Shown here piece after piece: positions 55,574-64,000 of a stretch of 64,000 nucleotides of DNA (position 1 is its first letter; each line of letters starts with the position of its first letter). Position numbers and translations under genes: made by a program. Source of the DNA: Ectobius pallidus (Eukaryota > Arthropoda > Insecta > Blattodea > Ectobiidae); contig CAXKWD010000006.1 of assembly GCA_964059195.1 (NCBI GenBank), positions 66,605,073-66,669,072 on the forward strand. The letters are read 5' to 3'. Below the pieces are notes generated by a model that searched no databases, had not been told where the DNA came from, and worked only from the letters and a program-made list of their open reading frames with translations.

Positions 55574-58306
55574 TTAGTCGTGAGAGTCATATATGGGAAT
55601 TGGGGCTAGTTTAATGATAGGTCGTTTCAGATAACTTGTAGAAGTCCTGACCGTGACAACCCTCACAAGACCGTCTGGGCCTGGGTGAGTCTGAGTAATG
55701 ATGCCAACAACCCATTTTAAGGGAGGCATATTGTCATCCATGATTAAAACTGGCGTACCTATGGCAACATTAGGCATAGCCTTCAACCAGTTTGAACGTC
55801 TCTGCAAGGAAGAAAGATTTGAAGAAGAAGATCCTCTTGAAATAATATCTGCATGATTTTCCTTAGAGGCGACATGAGAACAAGAATCAATAGATGTAGT
55901 CTCCTGAATATCAGCGGCTCTATTGGCCACAAGAGTTTTCAAAGTCGTGGGTGAATGAGTAAGCTGATTACTGATACCCTCATCAGACGTAATGAAGGCT
56001 GAGCAATTCACAGAAGACTCAGTAGAATTAAAGGGTTTACCTGATGAAGGCCTATTCAAGTCAGAACATCTCCCACGACGCATTGGAGGCATATTGTGAT
56101 GCTTAAGAGGGGACGAAGGCAACTTGCCAGAGAAGTACCAGCCTAGCTGGGAGTTCTGAATAGTAGGCAAATTGGGAGCAGATATCTGTCCAGATACCAT
56201 GATTTGAGAACATATCTCAGCACCCAATAGCAAATCAATAGGCTTAGGAGAATTAAAGCTGGGATCTGCTAAGGGTAAGTTAGGAGGAATGTTCCAACCT
56301 CTAGTATTAACAAAGTTTTTAGGGAAATTAGAAGCAGAGATCTCAGGAACTATAATGGCCTTTGTATTATAGCGCCAATTCGTAACCTGAGATCTGATAG
56401 AGACTTCTGTAAGCCTTGAGACGCTTGCATTGGTAGAAAGGATACCAGCGAGAGAAGTACATTGAGACAATGGCGACAAACCAAGCTGCCTGAATAATCT
56501 GTCAGTAATTAGATTACAGTCTGATCCAGTATCAATTAGAGCTGTGGCCTGTACGGCACTGCCATCGTTACTTAAAATTATCACGCTAGCAGTAGGTAAA
56601 AGACATTTCTGCCGTGACTGGCTGGCAGACATGATATTGGCCGTATTTATGGCTTGAGAATTGCTTGGCCGTGAAGGGTCATGCAATAAGTTGCTGTGCC
56701 TGCCTTGACATTGTCTACATCTAAAAGTGTTACAGCTCGAAGTGTGACCATTTGAGCTAAGGCAAACACGACAAAGTTTGTGATTTTTCACGAATTGATC
56801 GCGGGATGAATAATTCAGCGATCTAAAGGCGTCACAATAAATGATAGTGTGATTCGATTTACTACAATAATTGCATTTCGCTCTAGGAGCGGAGAGGTTA
56901 GCCTTGACAGAAAGAGCAGATGAGGGCTTGACGGACCGACTTTTCAGAACCGATTCTGTCATCTGCAGCACCCTAACCCTAGACTCCAAAAAACTGAATA
57001 ATTCCTGCAACTTGGGAAGTTTTCCTAACTTAATTGAAGATTCCCATTCTTTAATTAATTCTACTGGGAGCTTATCCACAATGATACGTGAAATAATTAA
57101 GTCAGACAGAGGAACATCAGTATTTAGTACGTTCAATGCATGAACCGTACTTGTAAAATGATCTAAGTATTGCTGCAATGAGCTTGCAGAATCTCCTTTA
57201 AGGGGGGGTGGAGAAAAAAGGTTATCCAAATGCGTGTTGGCAATTAACCTGTCATTATCGAATCTTTCAGCTAAAGTCTTCCAAGCTACATCAAAGGTGG
57301 CATTGGAGACCGGGATATTTTGAATTACAGTCATTACCTCCGGGGATAAACAAGATTTTAGATATTGAAATTTATCCATGTTGGATATATGACTGTGCTG
57401 AACAATTAATGAGTTAAATGTATCCCTGAATTCAAGCCAAGCTCTAGGATCGCCTAAAAAACTTGGTAGCTTAATTTCAGGCAATTTAGGTAAGCTCGGT
57501 AAAGGTGCAGACAAAGAAGAGTTGTGATTAGAGCTCTGCTCTTGATTCGGCTCATATAACAGTTTTGCATCTGCAATTGAAGAATTGATATAAGCTAAAG
57601 CCCTTGAACATTCTGACTGAAGCTGGCGCTCTTGAAACTCAGCCTCTTCATCGTAAATGTTACGATGCTGAAGACTTTCAACCTCATATCTATCTGACAA
57701 TTTTTCTAGGCTCGACTTAAGAACAATGGCCTCTTGATAGGATATCTTGTCCAAAATTTCAAATTCAGATACTGTTTGAATTTGAATCATGAATTGATTT
57801 TTTAGAAGGTTAAAAATAGCTTCGGCTTTGGCCTTGGCTCTAGCTTCGGCTTCTTCAGCTTTAGCTATAGCTCTAGCTTCAGCTTCTTCAGCTTTAGCCA
57901 TAGCTCTAGCTTCAGCTTCTTCAGCCTTAGCTTTAGCTTCAGCCGCTTCAGCTCTAGCTTCGGCCTTGGCTTCGGCCGCCTTAGCTTCGGCCTCAGCCGC
58001 TCGAGACTTATTGAAAGCATTAATCTGCCTGCTAATATGGGAGATGGCCTTTTGTATGGTTTTCTCAATTTCTGCCATATAGGCATCTTCGGATTCAGAA
58101 AAGGCTAGTTCATTGATCTCGGACTGGACTCTGTTATATTCAGATTCAAGCTTGCTTAAATCAATCTTAAGCTCAAGAAGGTCTTGAGGAGAGGTTTCCT
58201 CATTGATAACACAGTCTAGAATATAATTAACTTTGCGAGTGATTCTCGACTTAATAGGTGTTCTTTTTGCCTTTAAAGTCTTAAGGGTGCCTTCTACGTC
58301 AGTCAT
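55574..58306 (-). CDS. BEL/Pao gag-protease fused in frame to the integrase C-terminus
   Basis: A single open frame of 910 codons. Residues 1-100 are a helical N-terminal part. Residues 102-164 are an Ala/Glu/Lys/Arg repeat (KAEEAEARA units, 33-bp DNA repeat) likely to form a long helix. About 280-430 is the gag core of DUF1759 type (LPSFLGDPRAWLEFRDTF). The zinc knuckles are C478-C481-H486-C491, C512-C515-H521-C525 and a third Cys/His cluster at 530-542. The retropepsin-like protease has DTG at 592-594 (DUF1758 type, about 590-735). Around 745-800 the protein passes straight to residues typical of the end of RNase H and the start of integrase (VANRAADIQ, HVASKENHADIISRG). It then finishes with the integrase C-terminal DUF5641-type domain (about 840-905, PPLKWVVGIITQTHPGPDG). 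Gag assembles particles and the protease processes it. The polymerase and integrase core are deleted without breaking the frame. Confidence 0.92.
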   Translation of the reverse strand: MTDVEGTLKTLKAKRTPIKSRITRKVNYILDCVINEETSPQDLLELKIDLSKLESEYNRVQSEINELAFSESEDAYMAEIEKTIQKAISHISRQINAFNKSRAAEAEAKAAEAKAEARAEAAEAKAKAEEAEARAMAKAEEAEARAIAKAEEAEARAKAKAEAIFNLLKNQFMIQIQTVSEFEILDKISYQEAIVLKSSLEKLSDRYEVESLQHRNIYDEEAEFQERQLQSECSRALAYINSSIADAKLLYEPNQEQSSNHNSSLSAPLPSLPKLPEIKLPSFLGDPRAWLEFRDTFNSLIVQHSHISNMDKFQYLKSCLSPEVMTVIQNIPVSNATFDVAWKTLAERFDNDRLIANTHLDNLFSPPPLKGDSASSLQQYLDHFTSTVHALNVLNTDVPLSDLIISRIIVDKLPVELIKEWESSIKLGKLPKLQELFSFLESRVRVLQMTESVLKSRSVKPSSALSVKANLSAPRAKCNYCSKSNHTIIYCDAFRSLNYSSRDQFVKNHKLCRVCLSSNGHTSSCNTFRCRQCQGRHSNLLHDPSRPSNSQAINTANIMSASQSRQKCLLPTASVIILSNDGSAVQATALIDTGSDCNLITDRLFRQLGLSPLSQCTSLAGILSTNASVSRLTEVSIRSQVTNWRYNTKAIIVPEISASNFPKNFVNTRGWNIPPNLPLADPSFNSPKPIDLLLGAEICSQIMVSGQISAPNLPTIQNSQLGWYFSGKLPSSPLKHHNMPPMRRGRCSDLNRPSSGKPFNSTESSVNCSAFITSDEGISNQLTHSPTTLKTLVANRAADIQETTSIDSCSHVASKENHADIISRGSSSSNLSSLQRRSNWLKAMPNVAIGTPVLIMDDNMPPLKWVVGIITQTHPGPDGLVRVVTVRTSTSYLKRPIIKLAPIPIYDSHD
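57828..57990 (-). repeat. 33-bp coding minisatellite in gag
   Basis: GCTTCAGCTTCTTCAGCTTT-type units recur at 33-bp spacing, with degenerate flanking versions. It encodes the Ala-rich repeat of the gag protein. The antisense 84-codon frame is a shadow. Confidence 0.85.
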
Positions 58307-58823
58307 GATTTGACAATTGATTGTTCAAATAGTATTCGACTTAACGTGATTCACTGTTTATGACTTAAATTGACCGCACTGAGAGCTTATTGAGCACTAA
58401 AGTTAGTTGCCCGCGGTTAAACAAAATGTGACAATAATGTGTGTGTACATGGATTCACAAAGGTGAGTGCAATTATGTAAATAATATCAAACCCTTTTAA
58501 TAAATTAGTTTGAAGAGCTGTTGTCTGAATATTAGGCCTCACACGTGCAGATTAAAACACGGAGGCAGAAGCACTTAATATGAGATTAAAATTACCTTTT
58601 CAATAAGAAACTTCAAACTGACTTAAGTCAGGAATGTCAATTGTGCTTCAAATAAGTCAATTATTTGCTTGAATGATATTTGTGTTCAAACAGCATGAAT
58701 TGCGGAACACCAACAGCTTGAATTATCTCAATAAAATTTACTACGGGCGGAATAGAACGAGTGTAGGTTTACAATGCGTGTTACAATATTGTGGTTCTAT
58801 CCGGCCTCGGAGGTACCAAAAAA

Positions 58824-59870
58824 TGTATAACGTGCGTAGACAGTGGACTGTAAAAACAATTAAATTAATTAAGGGTGATAAAGATTGTACACACGCTATA
58901 CATTTCGCTTAGAATGAACGATAACAAGGTTATAAGCTAAATAAACCATAGGTGAGATAACACTGACACTTTGATCTTCTTGAATCACAAACACTCGTTG
59001 GAAATTTCATCGACGTCTTGAAGTCTTCTTATAAGCAGGGATGATTGATTCCGCCAGTAAATGAAAGAGCTTGCTGATTTAAAAATATATTTAATAACAA
59101 TTCCGGAGGACCTTTGGAGTCAATATTCCAAATAAAATTATGTGAATAACAATGAAATACACACATGTACCAATTATATGCCGTATTAAGGTTCACAGTC
59201 AATCTTGTGATATTTTAATTCACCAAATAATACGCAATAATAATGTTACTGAATTTATATTGCGTGTTAAAGTAGATACAGCTACGTTGCAATAAAATCA
59301 ATTTAATATTATTAGCTGTATAAAATAATTTTAGAGCTTTAATGCACTCACTAGGTAATAAGATTCCTTTCGTAGCTAATATTACCTCAAAAATAGTCCT
59401 GAAGTTCAAATCAGGTCATAATCAAGATAGTCAATTCATGTAGAAATGCCTGGTGGAAGCACTAAACGAATCCAGCCTTTTCTGAGACGAATAAATGTGA
59501 AAAATTGCTTCTGTGCAATTAATATCAATTATAAAGAAGCCTTAACTTGCAGGAAGCGAAGAATAAGGAATTATGACGTTAAAAAACCACTGCTAGTTAA
59601 GTCCAGATATGGACAATGATCCTTTAAGAGGATTTAAAATGGCGAAGACGAAGAAGGAATGTTTGAAACAAGAAGAAAAGAAGAAAGCTAACAATATAAA
59701 AAACATATTGTAGAGAAATTCAACTGTCCTTAAAAATAATGAAGAGAATGCAAGGCCCCCTGAAAACGGGCGAAAAGCAGAAAGAAATCAAACCAACCAT
59801 CCATCATAATAAAATTAAACATTAGCAATAAAAATATTAACAGCTAAAAAGATCACAACATAACTGAACA
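58824..59870 (-). repeat. 5' LTR of the BEL/Pao element
   Basis: 1,047 bp with TG...CA ends, matching 54368-55414. In retrotransposons this copy drives transcription, but no core promoter was identified with confidence. A 517-bp leader separates it from the ORF start. Confidence 0.95.
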
Positions 59871-59875
59871 ATTAT

Positions 59876-61224
59876 TATTGTTTGATTTTTATCTTTAACA
59901 TGCGTGTTTACATGGCTGTTTATTCAATACAAAGTATTTATGTTATTTTCCATAAGCCTATTTTGATTACCATTCCAATCAAACTTGTTGATTTTAGTCG
60001 TAAAAATGCGACAGATAACCAGATGGTCGGTTGCAACATAGGCTTCTTTTATTTCTGGACCAACTTCCGAAGTTTATTGATCGTCGGGTAGCATCCGTAA
60101 TATTATACACATTCTTACATTAGGCAGTAGGATATTTAATACCCAATTAAATGTTTACCTAATTGTCCTGTAATTGTGTGAGCGGATTGAAATCTGTTCC
60201 GAAAACTGCGAGATAAGAGTTTTAAAACGGTAAGTAGAATGTGTACAAATAAGTTATTTACTGCCTGTTGCACTGACTACAATAAATTGCGGTGTTGTCG
60301 CGATGCTGCTACAGACTTAATCCTTACCAGCGCAGCGGTCTGGTTTCATATTTCCTAGGAACCAGAACACGCGTCCAAGTAATTCATTGTGTCACACAAG
60401 GAGAAAACATTGCGATTCCCACCTCTGCTCCAACATTGTGAAAATAACACATCTCTACCTCTAAACTAAAGCAAGCCTAAATGTCTAGATTTTCCGTCGC
60501 TTGTCTTCTGTTCAGCGTTGTAACTGAATCTGAGAGTTAAATGGAGAGTAGCAAGCTACAGTGAGTAACGTTCGTGAGAGAAAGTAGATTGTTCCCTACA
60601 AATAACGTGCAATAATCCTTTTAAAACCGATTAATTGTAGTGTTCGATTTAAAATAACATATTCCCAAGGCTGTTCCCACACCTTCCTCTTTGCTGATCA
60701 ATGTCGGCCTTATGCATACCAAACTATTTTCCCCATAAAGGTCCATTCTTATTATCATGCATCGATCGTTTCCGGCACCTGTTGTATCATGCACAAGTAT
60801 TGCATGAATGAAATTGTAGCTTGTAAAGAAGGAAAACTATATACCGTATGTTCTAAGATAAAAATGATCTCAATTAAGTTAAATTTATTAGACTTACTAT
60901 TTATTGTAGGCAGATTAACACCTAACATTCTGTATAACGCCGATTGTAGTCATTCATAGACATTGAAGGGATAATGACTGATCCCTCTGTCATATCGCAA
61001 ACAGACTACAAATTCCACATAGCCCAATATTCTGAACATTCTATGTATAATAATCATATAAGATTCAGCGTTTTGTAATGCTCCATATTCAAGGGCACCA
61101 TTAACTATAGACTTTATTTGGGGGGAGGGAGATTTGAGACATTGATGGCTAGGTATATGATTTTGAGTTCTTTATTGTCAAAAGTGTTTTTTTATGACTT
61201 TGTCACTGGATGTACTTTACGACA

Positions 61225-61261
<37 letters not shown>

Positions 61262-62470
61262 TAGGTAATATTAGTTAATATTACCTCATAAAAGATGCAT
61301 ATGCGAAAGGCGTTTCAATAATGTTATATACCGTGTATTATTGGTGTACGAATGGCATATAGAATCACACTAATGAATAGTAGTTCGGTTTTGATGAGAT
61401 TAGCATAATGTTTATTCATGTTCACATTTTCAATACATAGTGTGTAATCCAACATGGTCTCATATAGCTTGAAACACATATAATTATTACGTTATTTTAA
61501 CATATGAAATGCTATAATTGTATCCTTTTAAATACATAAATTTGGAATATTATTTTGTTTGCATTTTAAATCTATGATCTCCCATAACATGTTTACATTA
61601 ATTGAAACTGATACACACTCCCTTGTTATTTGCATAGGGCATTGTCTGAATAAAGATAATTCCGCTGGATGTGAAATCTGGACATCGCTACGGGTTTTGT
61701 TACGTTTTGTATGGGCTTGTTCTTGTTACCAGAGACAAACAAGTGTACATTATTGTGAATATCACATTAAATTACTACGTATGTCCTTTCTTTCAGTATA
61801 TTATATTTTAGCCCTTAAATGCGGATATACATCTTCATGCCGAGCTGCAAAGAAAACAGTTAACACATAGGCCCATAGTTTATTTTTTCCACTTCATTAA
61901 TTTAATATTTTATGATATTTAAGTTTTCCTTCCAATTTTTTCCCATAATTTGTAACAAATGAAAGACCATCTACAAGGCCTAGGCCTATATCCTATAGAC
62001 TAAGTTATCAATTAAGGAATTAAATCAAAGGTATTATAGTTCCTAAATAGGCTATAGTATATTTTTAGCGTACGGATTAATTTATTTTCTACTTAATGGG
62101 CTTGAGTCCTTATAAAATATACCTGAAATGTTCAATTTTTAACCTTCCTGCATTTCATCTGAATGGAATTTCAAAAATGTGCGAAGTAAAATATGTAAAA
62201 TTTAATGCAATGTAGATGTAAACGCTGGTGAAATATATTTTAAAGTTATAGTTAGGTGACATCGGGTAAATCTGGATCGGAACAATCTGTTTAATTTTAT
62301 GTGTATTGAGATTGATTTTAAAAGGTTAAGTGAACAAAATTCATTCCTTTGACTTTTAAAAGTTTACACGATGTATCTTGTGCAATAGAACTATGTCCCA
62401 AAATTGATTATCTGGATTAGGTTCAGAGGACGAAATTAATATTTTTATATGAAAATATAAAATAATTGGT
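59876..62470. other. Unassigned sequence (2.6 kb)
   Basis: No gene is supported. There is an (ATT)n microsatellite at about 61227-61260. A 103-codon frame at 61559-61870 and a 69-codon frame at 59882-60091 have no recognisable motif. Confidence 0.4.
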
Positions 62471-62479
62471 CATCAGCTG

Positions 62480-64000
62480 CATGGATTAAGCCCATTGGGC
62501 TTGTTCCGGATCATGGAAGGTTAGCACTGTTCTTTCCATCGCTTCCGTGGTCGGCCTATGTTTCTTCTCCCTGAAGGTGTGTAATATAGTATTCTTTGTG
62601 GTATACGATCGCTATTCATCCTTTGTACATGCGAGAGCCAGTTATTCCTGCGTTCCTTTATTAAATTATTAAGGTTGAATATTCCTAACTCCTTCCTAAT
62701 ATCTTCATTCTTTTTCTTATCCAGGAGTGTATATCCAGCTACTCTTCGTAGGAATTTCATCTCTACTGCTTCTAATCGTTTTTCCTGTCCTTTTGTTAAG
62801 GTCCAACACTCTGAGCCATAGAGAATGAGAGGAATAGCCATTACTTTGTAAAACTTTAATTGTGTCTCTCTTCTTGTATTCTTTAAGGTTCTTACTATTG
62901 TTCCACAAAGATAACTAAATTTAGTAATCTTCTTAGTCAAGTCTACATTGTTTAAATAAGATATATCATAGCCGAGATAATTAAAATTTGTAACTTGTTC
63001 AACAGTTTTGTTTTCTATAACTATTTTTGATCTTATGGGATCCATACCTTTAAATGCTATAACTTTTGTTTTCTCTATAGATATATTCATATTATATAAT
63101 TTGCATATTTGATTTAACTTGAAAATTGCTGTTTGCAGTGCATCTTCTGATTCGGCTAAAAGTAGCTGATCGTCAGCAAATAAGAGTGTATTGCATGGAG
63201 TATTACCTATGTAAAATTCTTTTGTTAAACTCAGTTGCCAATTATGGACAATATCGTCAATATATAAATTAAAAAGTGTCGGTGACAGTGGACACCCTTG
63301 TCTTACTCCACGGTTAATTGTTGTTTTATTTGTAGATTTTAAGCCTATGTCAATTAAAATTTGATTGTCAGTATATAGGCTTTGCACTGCTTTGATAAGG
63401 TGTTGAGGAATGCCTTTTCCCAACATAATATTCCAGAGTGTGTTCCGATTTACTTTGTCGAAAGCCTTAACGTAATCGATGAATGCCATATGTATAGGTA
63501 AATTAAATTCTCTGTATTTTTCTATTAATTGTGTTACAGTGAAAATACAATCTGTGCAGGATCTGCCTTTTCTAAAGCCATTTTGGAATTCTGATAGTGT
63601 ATGTTCTATGATGGCATTAAGTCGTAATTTTAAAATAGAGGCATACACTTTGTAGCTGGTATTTAAGAGACTGATTCCTCGATAATTGGCACAGTCTTGC
63701 CTATCACCTTTTTTATATACTGGGCATATTTTTGCTATATTCCACTCATCTGGTATTTTCCCTGTTCTCCAACATATATTAATTAACTCCAAAATTCTAA
63801 GCTTCAGGGGCACAGATGCATATTTTAACAATTCTCCATTTATATTATCTGCTCCAGGTGACTTTTTATTCTTAATTCAATTTAATGCAACTAATAGTTC
63901 ATCCAAGGTAATTGGATCTACATTTTCATTTATATGTAAGGGAACTATATAATTTCCTTCAGTAGTTTCTTCCGTTCAGAGATCTTGATAATATTTAATC
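62480..64000 (-). pseudogene. LINE reverse transcriptase, runs off the window
   Basis: The minus frame 62521-63831 (436 codons, open upstream) shows finger motifs (CPVYKKGD, NYRGISLL, FQNGFRKGRSCTD), motif A FIDYVKAFDKVN (Asp119), motif B GVRQGCPLSPTLFN (175-188), catalytic FADD (218-221), motif D SIEKTK, YLGYD, and a long post-palm part (LYGSECWTLTKG, FLRRVAGYTL, RRNNWLSHVQRM) ending GRPRKRWKEQC. Upstream the same frame continues to the window edge (ALN, then KNKKSPGADNINGELL) but is cut by one TGA at 63877-63879. The endonuclease would lie beyond 64000. The catalytic core looks intact, and the clade is not assigned. A hairpin AAGCCC/GGGCTT at about 62489-62503 lies in the 3' UTR. Confidence 0.9.

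Larger units (their letters stand above)
54363..59875 (-). mobile_element. BEL/Pao LTR retrotransposon, internally deleted
   Basis: The element is 54368-59870 (5.5 kb) with ATTAT on both sides (54363-54367 and 59871-59875), within an ATT-rich target that makes the exact TSD length ambiguous. Sense is minus: 5' LTR 58824-59870, a leader, one 910-codon ORF (55574-58306), then 3' LTR 54368-55414. Just inside the 5' LTR the minus strand reads TGGTACCTCCGAGGCCGG, a plausible tRNA primer-binding site beginning TGG after a T run. Complete BEL/Pao elements also encode reverse transcriptase, RNase H and the integrase core; these are absent. Confidence 0.93.

Noticed and set aside
57828..58082. Ala/Ser-rich plus-strand frame and the Lys/Leu-rich minus frame at 57865-58086
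   Set aside because: Shadows of the gag coding minisatellite in other frames.
61559..61870. 103-codon plus-strand frame
   Set aside because: No motif, no coding signal I can judge; length is unremarkable for AT-rich DNA.
1..64000. CRISPR array, bacterial operons or ribosome-binding sites
   Set aside because: The content is eukaryotic repeat DNA; no array of regularly spaced repeats was seen.

Overview
The window looks like AT-rich, intron-scale or intergenic DNA from a large arthropod genome, most likely an insect. The evidence is the repeat content: tRNA-derived SINEs, R2-like, RTE-like and CR1/Jockey-like LINEs, mariner, hAT and PIF/Harbinger-like DNA elements, and a BEL/Pao LTR element. 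The recurrent word TAGGCCTA and the repeat style remind me of cockroach or other hemimetabolous insect sequence, but that is only an impression. I found no host protein-coding gene, rRNA or functional tRNA. Nearly every ORF with recognisable content belongs to a mobile element.

Layout. 0-7.5 kb: a SINE with a 12-bp target-site duplication (TSD), a decayed LINE tail carrying another SINE, one copy of a dispersed ~270-bp repeat, a second SINE family with a 13-bp TSD, a 335-bp palindrome, and a 5'-truncated R2-like LINE that keeps its zinc knuckle and restriction-like endonuclease. 7.6-10.1 kb: a 2.5-kb TTA-flanked DNA element with complex ends. 11-14.5 kb: a tandem duplication, a LINE tail, a SINE, a hAT-type MITE with an 8-bp TSD, and a tRNA-like sequence inside an inverted repeat. 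15.4-18.7 kb: a giant palindrome of four ~480-bp monomers, split by a Helentron/HINE-like element whose empty site can be read in another monomer. 19.8-26.4 kb: a SINE, a hAT end, a LINE 3' end, two copies of a repeat family, and a hAT element (8-bp TSD) that hosts a second HINE copy. 27.3-31.1 kb: SINE copies and the second ~270-bp repeat copy. 35.0-38.3 kb: an essentially full-length RTE-like LINE with an 11-bp TSD. 39.2-47.3 kb: a DUF4817-type mariner relative, a 3.2-kb composite foldback structure, a pseudogene of an uncharacterised multicopy family, and two deleted mariners. 48.1-49.5 kb: a third hAT element. 54.4-59.9 kb: a young BEL/Pao element with two 1,047-bp LTRs that look identical. 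62.5 kb to the end: another LINE running off the window.

How the parts relate. Several elements are non-autonomous and would need proteins supplied in trans: SINEs by LINEs, MITEs and HINEs by transposases, and the BEL/Pao copy by a complete relative. The BEL/Pao copy keeps one open 910-codon frame in which gag-protease is joined directly to the end of integrase, with reverse transcriptase and the integrase core absent. Nesting gives relative ages: HINE copies are younger than the palindrome and the hAT element they split, and the BEL/Pao element is probably the youngest insertion.

All calls come from reading the sequence and from recalled family features; no database or folding program was run.
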